A stretch of DNA of 7,712 nucleotides from an uncultured Eubacterium sp. (lineage in GTDB: Bacteria > Bacillota > Clostridia > Lachnospirales > Lachnospiraceae), in assembly GCA_934317205.1 (NCBI GenBank), contig CAKREL010000098.1:1-7712 (forward strand), written 5' to 3'. The notes beneath the pieces were generated by a model. That model was not told the DNA's origin and did not search any database. It worked only from the letters and a program-made list of their open reading frames with translations. Within the stretch, counting starts at the first letter, position 1, and every line of letters starts with the position of its first letter. The position numbers were made by a program, and so were the translations under genes. This document shows, in pieces, positions 1 through 6,747 of the stretch.

Positions 1-628
1 CCTGATCTCCTTCAAACAGTTCTAAGAAACTTGCCTGTGTACCTGTGGTTCCTTTGGAACCAAGTAATTTCAATGAGCCTAAAACGTAATCAAGATCTTC
101 CAGATCCATCAGAAATTCCTGTGTCCACAATGTCGCACGTTTTCCAACAGTTGTCGGCTGGGCCGGCTGGAAATGAGTGAAAGCCAGTGTCGGCAGATTT
201 TTGTAACGATCTGCAAATTTTGCAAGCTCTGCGATAACGTTCACCAGTTTGCTGCGTACTAATTTCAGAGCCTCAGACATCAGAATGATATCTGTATTAT
301 CGCCAACATAACAAGATGTCGCACCAAGGTGAATAATACCTTTTGCTTTTGGGCATTGTACGCCATATGCATACACATGAGACATAACGTCATGGCGCAC
401 CAGTTTTTCACGTTCTTTTGCCACTTCAAAGTTAATGTCATCTTTGTGCGCTTTTAACTCATCAATCTGCTCCTGTGTAATATCCAGCCCAAGCTCTTTC
501 TCTGTCTCCGCAAGGGCGATCCAGAGACGTCTCCATGTACGAAATTTCATCTCCGGTGAAAAAATATACTGCATTTCTTTGCTTGCATAACGCTCGGAAA
601 GCGGGCTTGTATATCTATCTGTACTCAT
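1..628 (-). CDS. purB: Adenylosuccinate lyase, N-terminal 209 residues (runs off the window)
   Basis: PurB cleaves SAICAR to AICAR plus fumarate (step 9 of de novo purine synthesis) and adenylosuccinate to AMP plus fumarate; it is a cytosolic homotetramer of the fumarase/aspartase superfamily. The ATG at 626-628 follows AAGGAGA with a 6-nt spacer, and the frame stays open to base 1. Visible motifs are [12 protein letters not shown] (residues 78-89), [12 protein letters not shown] (100-111), [14 protein letters not shown] with catalytic-region His152 (151-164) and [14 protein letters not shown] (192-205). The superfamily signature loop with the catalytic Ser lies beyond the window. By recall this is the roughly 475-residue form resembling animal ADSL rather than the shorter Bacillus form, so about 265 residues are missing. 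It is the last visible gene of the purC-purF-purB block, separated from purF by a structured 158-bp gap. Identification is secure; completeness cannot be judged. Confidence 0.96.
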   Translation of the reverse strand, partial: MSTDRYTSPLSERYASKEMQYIFSPEMKFRTWRRLWIALAETEKELGLDITQEQIDELKAHKDDINFEVAKEREKLVRHDVMSHVYAYGVQCPKAKGIIHLGATSCYVGDNTDIILMSEALKLVRSKLVNVIAELAKFADRYKNLPTLAFTHFQPAQPTTVGKRATLWTQEFLMDLEDLDYVLGSLKLLGSKGTTGTQASFLELFEGDQ

Positions 629-659
629 AGTTGTTCTCCTTTTTCTGTTAATTTTCATT

Positions 660-793
660 GCGATAAACGACTCAGCTTGAAAATGTTTCACATTTTCAAG
701 CTGTCCGTTACACTCACATGGATTTCTGTCCAGGAGCTCATTTCTGCAAGCAGAATTCTCTCCTGTCCAAAATCCACGTTCGTCGTTTATCGC
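660..793 (-). repeat. 134-bp structured element with 12-bp terminal inverted repeats, predicted three-way junction
   Basis: The ends are a perfect 12-bp inverted repeat, GCGATAAACGAC (660-671) against its complement at 782-793. Inside are a perfect 12-bp hairpin with a 5-nt loop (674-685/691-702) and a long imperfect hairpin (716-779). The long hairpin has a 10-bp base (716-725/770-779, one pair being a G-U wobble in the minus-strand RNA), a 6-bp middle stem (731-736/760-765) and a 5-bp apical stem (742-746/751-755) with a 4-nt loop. Junction linkers are 2, 13 and 2 nt. The purF stop codon (787-789) lies in one closing arm and the purB ribosome binding site is about 19 nt past the other. No U-tract follows, so it is not a standard terminator, and I recognise no Rfam family. 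It could be a cis-acting RNA between purF and purB, an RNA processing site, or a dispersed palindromic or MITE-like element. The pairing is seen in the sequence; the function is unknown. Confidence 0.7.
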
Positions 794-2235
794 TCATATT
801 CTCCACGGATATCTTCTGTCGGCGGTGCTAACGGATATGTTCCGGTAAAGCATCCTTCACAGATTGGCAGACCACTTACCATCTCTTTCAAACGTTCAAT
901 ACGCAGATATCCAAGTGAATCTGCGCCGATCAGATCACGGATATCCTCAATGGAGCGATTATAAGCGATGAGCTGCTCTCTGGCTGGGATATCTGTTCCG
1001 AAGTAACACGGCCACAAAAATGGCGGTGCACTGATACGCACATGTACTTCTTTTGCACCTGCTTCTTTCAGCATATTTACAATCAGTCCGGATGTGGTTC
1101 CACGCACGATGGAATCGTCGATCATAATGATGCGTTTTCCATCAACTGCTTCTTTTACCACATTTAATTTTACACGTACACTCTGCTCACGGCTGCTTTG
1201 TTTTGGCTTAATGAATGTACGGCCAACATAGCTGTTTTTTACAAATGCAGTTCCATATGGAATACCAGATTCCATTGCATAACCGAGTGCTGCAGCATTT
1301 CCGGATTCCGGAACGCCAACAACCAGATCCGCTTCTACAGGGGAATCCTGCGCAAGGAATCTGCCGGCTTTAATTCTGGCATCGTACACACTAATGCCAT
1401 CAAAGTGACTGTCTGCTCTGGCGAAATAAATGTATTCAAAAATACATCTTCCCTGTTTGCATGGGTCAATGGCATTTGTCATATCAGAAGAGATTTCACC
1501 TTCTCCATTAATAGTAACAACCTCACCTGGTTTTACATCACGCACAAACTCTGCACCAATGGTTTCAAGAGCACATGTCTCAGATGTAATAATATAAGAA
1601 TTGTCACGTTTACCGATACATAGCGGTTTGAATCCATATGGATCACGGGCGCCGATCAGTTTTCGCGGACTCATGACAACGATAGAATATGCACCTTTCA
1701 TTTTTGCAGCGGCACGCTGTACAGCTTCCTCTACGGTTCCGACCTTCAGTCGCTCACGTGCGATATGATAAGCAATAACCTCTGAATCAATCGTGGTCTG
1801 GAAAATCGCACCTGTATATTCCAGATCATGGCGCAATTCATTCGCATTGATCAGATTTCCGTTATGCGCCAGTGCCAGTGTTCCTTTTACATAATTCAGT
1901 ACCAATGGCTGTGCATTTTCTCTGGTGGAAGCTCCTGCAGTTGAATAACGTACATGTCCAACGCCAATGTCACCCTTCAATCTCTCCAGTTTTTCTGCAT
2001 CAAACACTTCATTGACTAGTCCCATATCCTTGAAACTGGACACTTTCCCCTTTGGTCCCTGTGTCTCGCTGACTGCGATACCGCAACTCTCCTGTCCACG
2101 GTGCTGCAGGGCGAACAGGCCATAATAAATGCTAGATGCCACGTCATGTCCGTCTAAATCATAGATTCCAAAGACACCACACTCCTCATGTAATTCGTCC
2201 TGAGCCATGGTCTGTTCCATTTTATTTTCCAGCAT
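787..2235 (-). CDS. purF: Amidophosphoribosyltransferase (glutamine PRPP amidotransferase)
   Basis: PurF makes 5-phosphoribosylamine from PRPP and glutamine, the committed first step of purine synthesis, in the cytosol. At 482 residues it is full length. The N-terminal Ntn glutaminase domain has Cys19 in EECGVFG as nucleophile after a presumed 18-residue propeptide, with LQHRGQE (43-49), GHVRYST (93-99), HNGNL (124-128) and Asp150. The C-terminal PRTase domain carries the PRPP loop [11 protein letters not shown] (372-382). Cys264, Cys410, Cys459 and Cys462 match the four 4Fe-4S ligands of the Bacillus-type enzyme, so the protein is probably oxygen-sensitive. The usual FARPDS reads FARADS here (Ala274). 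The ATG at 2233-2235 is chosen because GGAGGG (2245-2250) sits 9 nt upstream; Met6 and Met10 are alternatives lacking that support. It starts 29 nt after the purC stop and is presumably co-transcribed. Nucleotide feedback is expected from the family. Confidence 0.98.
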   Translation of the reverse strand: MLENKMEQTMAQDELHEECGVFGIYDLDGHDVASSIYYGLFALQHRGQESCGIAVSETQGPKGKVSSFKDMGLVNEVFDAEKLERLKGDIGVGHVRYSTAGASTRENAQPLVLNYVKGTLALAHNGNLINANELRHDLEYTGAIFQTTIDSEVIAYHIARERLKVGTVEEAVQRAAAKMKGAYSIVVMSPRKLIGARDPYGFKPLCIGKRDNSYIITSETCALETIGAEFVRDVKPGEVVTINGEGEISSDMTNAIDPCKQGRCIFEYIYFARADSHFDGISVYDARIKAGRFLAQDSPVEADLVVGVPESGNAAALGYAMESGIPYGTAFVKNSYVGRTFIKPKQSSREQSVRVKLNVVKEAVDGKRIIMIDDSIVRGTTSGLIVNMLKEAGAKEVHVRISAPPFLWPCYFGTDIPAREQLIAYNRSIEDIRDLIGADSLGYLRIERLKEMVSGLPICEGCFTGTYPLAPPTEDIRGEYER

Positions 2236-2264
2236 GAATCTTTTCCCTCCAACCTTACGCAGTT

Positions 2265-3146
2265 TTATGCTTCGAATTTTTTTCCAGTCAGCACTTCATA
2301 TGCCTCTTTATACTTATCAACTGTTTTCTCGATAACCTCATCCGGAAGCAGATAATCACTGTCCGGATTTGCTTTTAACCAGTCTCTTACAAACTGTTTG
2401 TCATAAGACGGCTGACCTTTTCCTGCTTCATATCCTTCTAATGGCCAGAAACGGGAACTATCCGGTGTCAGCATTTCATCGCCGAGAATAACATTTCCAT
2501 TCTCATCCAGACCAAACTCAAATTTTGTATCTGCGATAATGATACCTTTGCTTAATGCATACTCTGCGCATTTTTTGTAAAGTGCAATCGTATAATCACG
2601 CAGTTTCTCTGCATACTCCTGTCCTTTGCCCGGATAGATCTTCTCCAGATTGATCACGGTCTGCTCGTAGCTTACGTTTTCATCATGATCACCAATCTCT
2701 GCTTTTGTGGACGGTGTATAGATTGGCTCAGGCAGCTTCTCAGATTCTTTTAATCCTTCCGGAAGCTTGATGCCGCAGACAGTACCATTTTCACAGTAGC
2801 TTGCCCAACCGCTTCCAGTAATGTAGCCACGTACAATACACTCCACCGGCAGCATCTCCAGTTTCTTACATTTCATGCTGTTTCCATCAAATCTCTCGTT
2901 CTGGAAAAACTCCGGCATATCTTTTACATCTGTAGAAATCATGTGATTCGGTAAAATGTCTTTTGTAAAATCAAACCAGAACTCTGACATTTTTGTCAGA
3001 ATGGTACCCTTTTTCTCAACTTTATTTTTTAAAATTACATCAAAGGCAGAAATTCTGTCTGTAGCGGTAATGATCAGGCTGTCACCAATATCATAAACCT
3101 CACGTACTTTTCCTTCTTTCACCGGTTTGAATGTCTGAATACTCAT
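2265..3146 (-). CDS. purC: SAICAR synthetase (phosphoribosylaminoimidazole-succinocarboxamide synthase)
   Basis: PurC joins CAIR and aspartate with ATP to form SAICAR, step 8 of IMP synthesis; PurB from the same block acts on the product. Motifs in order are GKVREVYD (12-19, ATP loop), TDRISAFD (29-36), LPVECIVRGYITGSGW (99-114, a family signature), TPSTKAEIGDHDE (144-156), IADTKFEFG (204-212, second signature) and DEMLTPDSSRFW (223-234). At 293 residues it is longer than the roughly 240-residue Bacillus/E. coli form and matches the long Ade1-like form, with the characteristic insert around residues 125-160. The ATG at 3144-3146 has only a weak Shine-Dalgarno (AGGGG, 3158-3162, 11 nt away), but the protein start fits the family. 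It is the first gene of the purine block, behind the promoter at 3290-3319 and a leader of about 137 nt. Confidence 0.98.
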   Translation of the reverse strand: MSIQTFKPVKEGKVREVYDIGDSLIITATDRISAFDVILKNKVEKKGTILTKMSEFWFDFTKDILPNHMISTDVKDMPEFFQNERFDGNSMKCKKLEMLPVECIVRGYITGSGWASYCENGTVCGIKLPEGLKESEKLPEPIYTPSTKAEIGDHDENVSYEQTVINLEKIYPGKGQEYAEKLRDYTIALYKKCAEYALSKGIIIADTKFEFGLDENGNVILGDEMLTPDSSRFWPLEGYEAGKGQPSYDKQFVRDWLKANPDSDYLLPDEVIEKTVDKYKEAYEVLTGKKFEA

Positions 3147-3289
3147 AGCGATTGATTCCCCTTTTCTCTGTATTGTACTAATTTAGTCTCTGTAATTTCT
3201 GCGAAGCATGATACTTATAAAAAGTGCTCTAAAAATCAGTTCATATCTGATGCATCGATTTATAAATAAAACTATCGCAACATAATTTA
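3147..3289 (-). other. 5' leader of the purC-purF-purB block
   Basis: This AT-rich stretch lies between the predicted promoter and the purC start. I looked for guanine/adenine, PRPP/ykkC-type and ZTP riboswitch core sequences and recognised none. The only structures seen are a weak ATCAG/CTGAT hairpin followed by a short T run (minus strand, about 3234-3253) and an even weaker AGCA/TGCT pairing near 3207-3230. Neither is strong enough to call an attenuator. The length of about 137 nt leaves room for regulation, but the sequence alone does not show it. Confidence 0.4.
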
Positions 3290-3319
3290 AGTATAATACA
3301 TTCGAAAAACATTCGTCAA
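3290..3319 (-). promoter_or_regulatory. Probable sigma-A promoter of the purine block with tandem operator-like motif
   Basis: On the minus strand, -35 TTGACG (3314-3319) and -10 TATACT (3290-3295) are separated by 18 bp, which is close to the housekeeping consensus. The predicted transcript start is near 3283. Two copies of CGAATGT (3309-3315 and 3298-3304 on the minus strand) lie 11 bp apart, overlapping the -35 edge and filling the spacer. The CGAA core recalls the PurR box of Bacillus and Lactococcus, but the arrangement (direct, 11 bp apart) differs from the Bacillus inverted pair, so regulation by a PurR-like protein is only an inference. Confidence 0.65.
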
Positions 3320-3331
3320 TCGACAATGACC

Positions 3332-3434
3332 GCAGAATAGAAAAGTGCATGTAGAAAATCCCGCTTTATTTATTAGTATTTTTGTACAGTTTTTCTCATT
3401 TATTAGTATTTCTTATATTTATTTTCTATTCTGC
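3332..3434 (-). repeat. Perfect 13-bp inverted repeat around the 3' end of the MATE gene
   Basis: GCAGAATAGAAAA at 3332-3344 is exactly complementary to 3422-3434, with 77 bp between. The MATE stop codon (3426-3428) lies inside one arm, so in the minus-strand transcript the last codons, stop and following As can pair with a segment just upstream of the purC promoter. No U-tract follows the second arm, so it is not a typical terminator. The loop contains a pair of 14-bp direct repeats. Confidence 0.6.
3368..3411. repeat. Two identical 14-bp direct repeats, 30 bp apart
   Basis: ATTTATTAGTATTT occurs at 3368-3381 and again at 3398-3411, a period of exactly 30 bp, with a TGTACA palindrome between the copies. 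The pair sits about 50-90 bp upstream of the purC -35 box. It may be a paired protein-binding site for the purine promoter or a local duplication in AT-rich DNA. The repeat is exact; its role is inferred. Confidence 0.55.
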
Positions 3435-4787
3435 TTCTATAAATGATTCTACAGTAAAGCGGACATTCACACTACGACGATAGATTACCACTGCAAATAC
3501 TGCACTCAATACTTCTGTCACCCAAAAAGCATGCCATACGCCAGCCGCTCCAAAGAATCGACTAAAAATAAATGCCAACGGAATAATCAGTACCACATAA
3601 CGCGATAAGGAAATAAGTAAGGATGGTATTCCTTTCCCTAATCCCTCCAGTGCACCACAGGCTGTAACTGACACTGCGGACAAAATGAACCCAAAACAGA
3701 TAATATGTAATGCAGTAACACCATCCTGAATGGTTTGTGGATTTTCAGCAAATGCACCCATCAATTTTCCCGGGATCGTCAGGCATAAAATCATGCCGGC
3801 TGTCATAATGCAAATATTCAAGAGCAATGTCAGGCGGTACAGCTGCTCCACACGTTTATGCTCTCTTGCACCATAGTTGTAGCCGATCAGCGGGCGCATC
3901 CCCTGAATAATTCCGTTAGCTGGCATATATAAAAACGTTTGCAGCTTATAATAAATACCAAGCACCAATACATATGTCTGGGAAAATGCTGCCAGAATCG
4001 CATTCAGTGCTGTGGTCAATACAGAGGTTAACGCCATATTCAAAATAGCCGGCACACCAATACTGTAGAGCCGCTTCGCCACTTCCCCGGTCAAATGCAA
4101 ATATTCCCGACGAAAGGCCACCCGCTTTGGTTTTTTCAGATATGCAACTATATAAATCACAATCGGTACACACTGTCCAAATCCGGTTGCCAGTGCAGCT
4201 CCTGCAATTCCAAGTTTCGGAAATGGTCCGATGCCGAAAATAATCATCGGATCCAATATAATATTCAGACCACATCCGATCAGCAGACTTATCATGGTGA
4301 TTTTCATATTTCCAATCGCCTGATTCATTTTTTCAAAAGTCAGATTCACACTAAGAATAACAGAAAAAGAAAATACAATCGTTGCATAACGTGTACCAAG
4401 TGCAATCACATTCTTGTCAGCGGTAAATAATTTCAGAAAAAACGGAATGCTGACAATACATATCATCATCATAACAATCCCATGAATCACTGCCAGCACC
4501 ATCCCCTGTGTCAGTGCCTCATCGGCTTTGTCTCTTCTTCCTGCGCCAAGATACTGGGCGATCATAGCATTAATACCTACGCCAAAACCAATCGCCACTG
4601 CATTAATAAAGTTCTGAATCGGAAATACCAGAGAAAGTGCCGTCATGGCATCCTCACTGATTTTTGCCACAAAATAACTGTCTACAATATTGTAAAGCGA
4701 ATTTACCGCCATGGAGATGACCATCGGAAGGGACATCGACAGCAACAGCGGGAAAATCGGTTTTTCTTTCATAAATGTCTCGTTCAA
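3426..4787 (-). CDS. MATE-family multidrug/metabolite efflux transporter
   Basis: This is an integral membrane antiporter of the MATE superfamily, which typically exports cationic or other small compounds using a Na+ or H+ gradient. Its 453 residues fit the family length and pattern of about 12 membrane spans in two related halves. Recognisable stretches are NSLYNIVDSYFVAKI (29-43) in helix 1, the NQAIGN...GCGLNIILDPMIIFG stretch (155-185) ending the first half, and QGMRPLIGYNYGA (295-307) in the second half. It resembles the MepA/DinF-like branch; substrate cannot be predicted. The start is TTG (4785-4787), supported by AAGGAG at 4797-4802; the first ATG (codon 6) is too far from it. The gene is isolated: a terminator closes the gpmI unit upstream, and a separate promoter precedes purC downstream. 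The stop lies in an inverted repeat. No frameshift or truncation is visible. Confidence 0.93.
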   Translation of the reverse strand: MNETFMKEKPIFPLLLSMSLPMVISMAVNSLYNIVDSYFVAKISEDAMTALSLVFPIQNFINAVAIGFGVGINAMIAQYLGAGRRDKADEALTQGMVLAVIHGIVMMMICIVSIPFFLKLFTADKNVIALGTRYATIVFSFSVILSVNLTFEKMNQAIGNMKITMISLLIGCGLNIILDPMIIFGIGPFPKLGIAGAALATGFGQCVPIVIYIVAYLKKPKRVAFRREYLHLTGEVAKRLYSIGVPAILNMALTSVLTTALNAILAAFSQTYVLVLGIYYKLQTFLYMPANGIIQGMRPLIGYNYGAREHKRVEQLYRLTLLLNICIMTAGMILCLTIPGKLMGAFAENPQTIQDGVTALHIICFGFILSAVSVTACGALEGLGKGIPSLLISLSRYVVLIIPLAFIFSRFFGAAGVWHAFWVTEVLSAVFAVVIYRRSVNVRFTVESFIEAE

Positions 4788-4796
4788 TTGCTTATA

Positions 4797-4802
4797 CTCC
4801 TT
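4797..4802 (-). promoter_or_regulatory. Ribosome binding site fixing the TTG start of the MATE gene
   Basis: AAGGAG on the minus strand ends 9 nt before the TTG at 4785-4787. The first in-frame ATG (4770-4772) would have a 24-nt spacer, so TTG is the better start. Confidence 0.75.
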
Positions 4803-4858
4803 CTACCAGAAAGTTAATATCTCTTTGTTACTCACATCTGATTTATTTGCGAATTTTA

Positions 4859-4867
4859 ATCATATCA
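4859..4867 (-). promoter_or_regulatory. Possible extended -10 promoter for the MATE gene
   Basis: The minus strand reads TGATATGAT, an extended -10 (TG-n-TATGAT), about 70 bp upstream of the TTG start and downstream of the gpmI terminator. At 17 bp spacing the -35 position (TTTCGT, 4882-4887) matches poorly, so the call rests on the extended -10 alone. Apart from the gpmI 3' structures, nothing else was recognised in the 4788-5060 gap. Confidence 0.35.
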
Positions 4868-4938
4868 CAAAAATGCAGATCACGAAAGCAGGTTGTCACA
4901 TGTAATGCATACAGCACTTCTTTTTTTCTGCAAAACGC

Positions 4939-4979
4939 AAAAAATGCCACACGACAGCACAAAAATACTATCGTGTGGC
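4939..4979 (-). terminator. Strong rho-independent terminator after gpmI
   Basis: GCCACACGACAG (4946-4957) pairs with CTATCGTGTGGC (4968-4979) to form a 12-bp GC-rich stem with one G-U wobble in the RNA and a 10-nt loop. On the minus strand it is followed by A and then six Ts (4944-4939). It ends the glycolytic transcript about 80 bp past the gpmI stop. There is no T tract on the other side, so it works only for the minus strand. Confidence 0.93.
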
Positions 4980-5007
4980 GAAAGAGCTTGCTTGTAAAGT
5001 AGCAATG

Positions 5008-5030
5008 CTTTCTGAATATTTATCAGAAAG
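5008..5030 (-). other. Hairpin in the gpmI 3' untranslated region
   Basis: CTTTCTGA (5008-5015) and TCAGAAAG (5023-5030) form a perfect 8-bp stem with a 7-nt loop, between the gpmI stop and the terminator. No U-tract follows it. It may protect the 3' end of the transcript or be incidental. Confidence 0.45.
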
Positions 5031-5060
5031 GTGCGGAAAATCCACAAATTACTTTGGTAT

Positions 5061-6605
5061 TTATTTCTTAATTAACAAACTGTGACCGGTCATTTCCTCC
5101 GGCTGTTTTAATCCCATCAGCTCGATCAGTGTCGGAGCGATATCTGCCAGGCATCCACCCTCTGCCAGTCCATAAGACGGATCAGCATTTACCAGAATAA
5201 ACGGTACCGGATTCGTTGTATGTGCTGTATGAGGATTACCAGTTGTATAATCAATCATCTGCTCAGCATTTCCATGGTCAGCACAGATAAACAGAATGCC
5301 ATCTACATCTTTGACTGCCTGCACTGCATCGCCTACCAGACTGTCTACACGCTCTACAGCTGCAACTGCTGCCGGAATCACACCTGTGTGACCTACCATA
5401 TCCGGGTTAGCAAAGTTGATAATGATCACATCATATTTATCAGATTTGATAGCCTCTACCAGATCCATGCCGACTTCCGGAGCACTCATTTCCGGTTTCA
5501 GATCATATGTTGCAACATCTTTCGGAGATGCAACCAGCAAACGTGCCTCATCTGCATTCGGTTCTTCCACACCACCGTTGAAGAAGAAAGTTACATGTGC
5601 ATATTTCTCTGTCTCTGCCAGGCGAAGCTGCTTTTTGCCCTGCGCCGCAAGAAACTCACCAAAAGTATTTTTGATGGATTCTTTTTCGAAAGCAATGATC
5701 TTGTTCGGAATCGTCTCATCATAATCTTTGAAGCATACATAAGTCAGAGGAATAAATGGACGTTTAAATCCGGTAAATGCATCGTCGCAGAATGCTCTGG
5801 TAAGCTCACGGGCACGATCCGGACGGAAGTTGAAGAAAATAACGGAATCATTTTCTTTTACAACTGAAACCGGTTTGCCTGCTTCATCTGTAATAACAGT
5901 CGGAAGCACAAACTCGTCTGTCACGCCATCTGCATAAGAAGCTTCCATCGCCTTCACAGCATCCGTTGCCTGTATACCTGTTCCGGATACTAAAGAATCA
6001 TATGCTTTCTGGATACGATCCCAGTTATTGTCACGATCCATTGCATAATAACGGCCGGAAATAGATGCTATCTTTCCTACACCGATTTCCTGCATTTTTG
6101 CTTCCAGCTGTTCGATATAGTCTTTTCCGGAAGCAGGCGGTGTATCACGGCCATCCAAAAATGCATGTACATATACATTTGTCAGACCATGTTTTTTGGC
6201 CATTTCAAGAAGACCATACAGATGTGTGATATGACTGTGTACACCGCCATCGGATAACAGTCCCCACAGATGCAGGTCAGAATTATTTTTCTTGCAATTT
6301 TCAATTGCTTTCAGCAACCCTTTATTTTCAAAGAAATCACCATCTTCAATTGCTTTTGTGATTCTGGTCAGATCCTGATAAATAATACGGCCTGCGCCGA
6401 TGTTCATATGTCCGACCTCTGAATTCCCCATCTGACCGTCCGGCAGACCAACTGCCAGACCGGATGCAGCACCTTTTACAAAAGGATACTCTTTCATCAG
6501 ACTGTCCATCACCGGAGTTTTTGCCATTGCAATTGCATTTCCTTCCGGATTGTCATTTAAGCCATATCCATCTAAAACCATTAATACGACTGGTCTTTTA
6601 CTCAT
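5061..6605 (-). CDS. gpmI: 2,3-bisphosphoglycerate-independent phosphoglycerate mutase
   Basis: GpmI interconverts 3- and 2-phosphoglycerate in glycolysis through a phosphoserine intermediate, using two metal ions (usually Mn2+); it is a monomeric cytosolic member of the alkaline phosphatase superfamily. At 514 residues it is full length. Metal and catalytic residues are all present: Asp12 in VLDGYG, nucleophile Ser62 in GNSEVGH, His123 in GGVHSH, the DGRDT motif at 151-155, Arg185 in SGRYYAMDRD, Arg261/Arg264 in NFRPDRAR, Asp402/His406 in NPDMVGH, Asp443/His444 in CADHGN and His462. The ATG at 6603-6605 is the preferred start because GGAGG lies 5 nt upstream. An in-frame TTG 4 codons earlier (6615-6617) overlaps that ribosome binding site and is rejected. 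tpiA lies 142 bp upstream and a strong terminator follows. Mn2+ dependence is family knowledge. Confidence 0.98.
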   Translation of the reverse strand: MSKRPVVLMVLDGYGLNDNPEGNAIAMAKTPVMDSLMKEYPFVKGAASGLAVGLPDGQMGNSEVGHMNIGAGRIIYQDLTRITKAIEDGDFFENKGLLKAIENCKKNNSDLHLWGLLSDGGVHSHITHLYGLLEMAKKHGLTNVYVHAFLDGRDTPPASGKDYIEQLEAKMQEIGVGKIASISGRYYAMDRDNNWDRIQKAYDSLVSGTGIQATDAVKAMEASYADGVTDEFVLPTVITDEAGKPVSVVKENDSVIFFNFRPDRARELTRAFCDDAFTGFKRPFIPLTYVCFKDYDETIPNKIIAFEKESIKNTFGEFLAAQGKKQLRLAETEKYAHVTFFFNGGVEEPNADEARLLVASPKDVATYDLKPEMSAPEVGMDLVEAIKSDKYDVIIINFANPDMVGHTGVIPAAVAAVERVDSLVGDAVQAVKDVDGILFICADHGNAEQMIDYTTGNPHTAHTTNPVPFILVNADPSYGLAEGGCLADIAPTLIELMGLKQPEEMTGHSLLIKK

Positions 6606-6610
6606 GTTTT

Positions 6611-6615
6611 CCTCC
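6611..6615 (-). promoter_or_regulatory. Ribosome binding site deciding the gpmI start
   Basis: GGAGG on the minus strand ends 5 nt before the ATG at 6603-6605. The upstream in-frame TTG overlaps this site, so the shorter protein beginning MSKRPVV is the likely product. Confidence 0.85.
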
Positions 6616-6627
6616 AAACTATCTAAG

Positions 6628-6670
6628 ATAATTTCAGAGCCAAACGAACTTGCGGATGACTCTGAATTAT
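6628..6670 (-). other. Stem-loop in the tpiA-gpmI gap
   Basis: ATAATTTCAGAG (6628-6639) pairs with CTCTGAATTAT (6660-6670), giving 11 bp with a single bulged base and a 20-nt loop. It lies 12 nt upstream of the gpmI ribosome binding site. The minus strand lacks a T-run after it, so it is not a terminator; it may be an RNA processing or stability site that allows different tpiA and gpmI levels. A possible weak promoter (TTGAGA, 16 bp, TACGAT) precedes it but is not convincing. Confidence 0.5.
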
Positions 6671-6747
6671 TAAAACATTGTTAATCTTTATTATTTATCG
6701 TAGTTCATGAATATTCGTTCTCAAAGCAAATTAATATTTCATGATTA

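Noticed and set aside
674..702. Rho-independent terminator after purF
   Set aside because: The 12-bp hairpin is perfect but the minus strand continues GAGTCGTTTATCGC rather than a U-tract.
677..964. Plus-strand 95-aa open frame across the purB-purF gap and purF 3' end
   Set aside because: It runs antisense through the structured element and the purF coding sequence, has no clear ribosome binding site and no recognisable domain; the inverted repeats explain its sequence.
3147..3289. Purine riboswitch in the purC leader
   Set aside because: The conserved core and paired loops of guanine/adenine riboswitches are not present, nor are PRPP- or ZTP-type cores.
4775..5002. Plus-strand 75-aa frame covering the MATE upstream gap
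   Set aside because: It crosses the gpmI terminator and the MATE 5' end, lacks a ribosome binding site and has no recognisable motif.
5220..5867. Plus-strand 215-aa open frame opposite gpmI
   Set aside because: It lies entirely antisense to gpmI, whose catalytic motifs are intact; the product is Cys/Ile-rich low-sense protein with no family resemblance.
6606..6617. N-terminally extended gpmI starting at TTG 6615-6617
   Set aside because: That codon overlaps the GGAGG that serves the ATG at 6603-6605, which matches the normal protein start.
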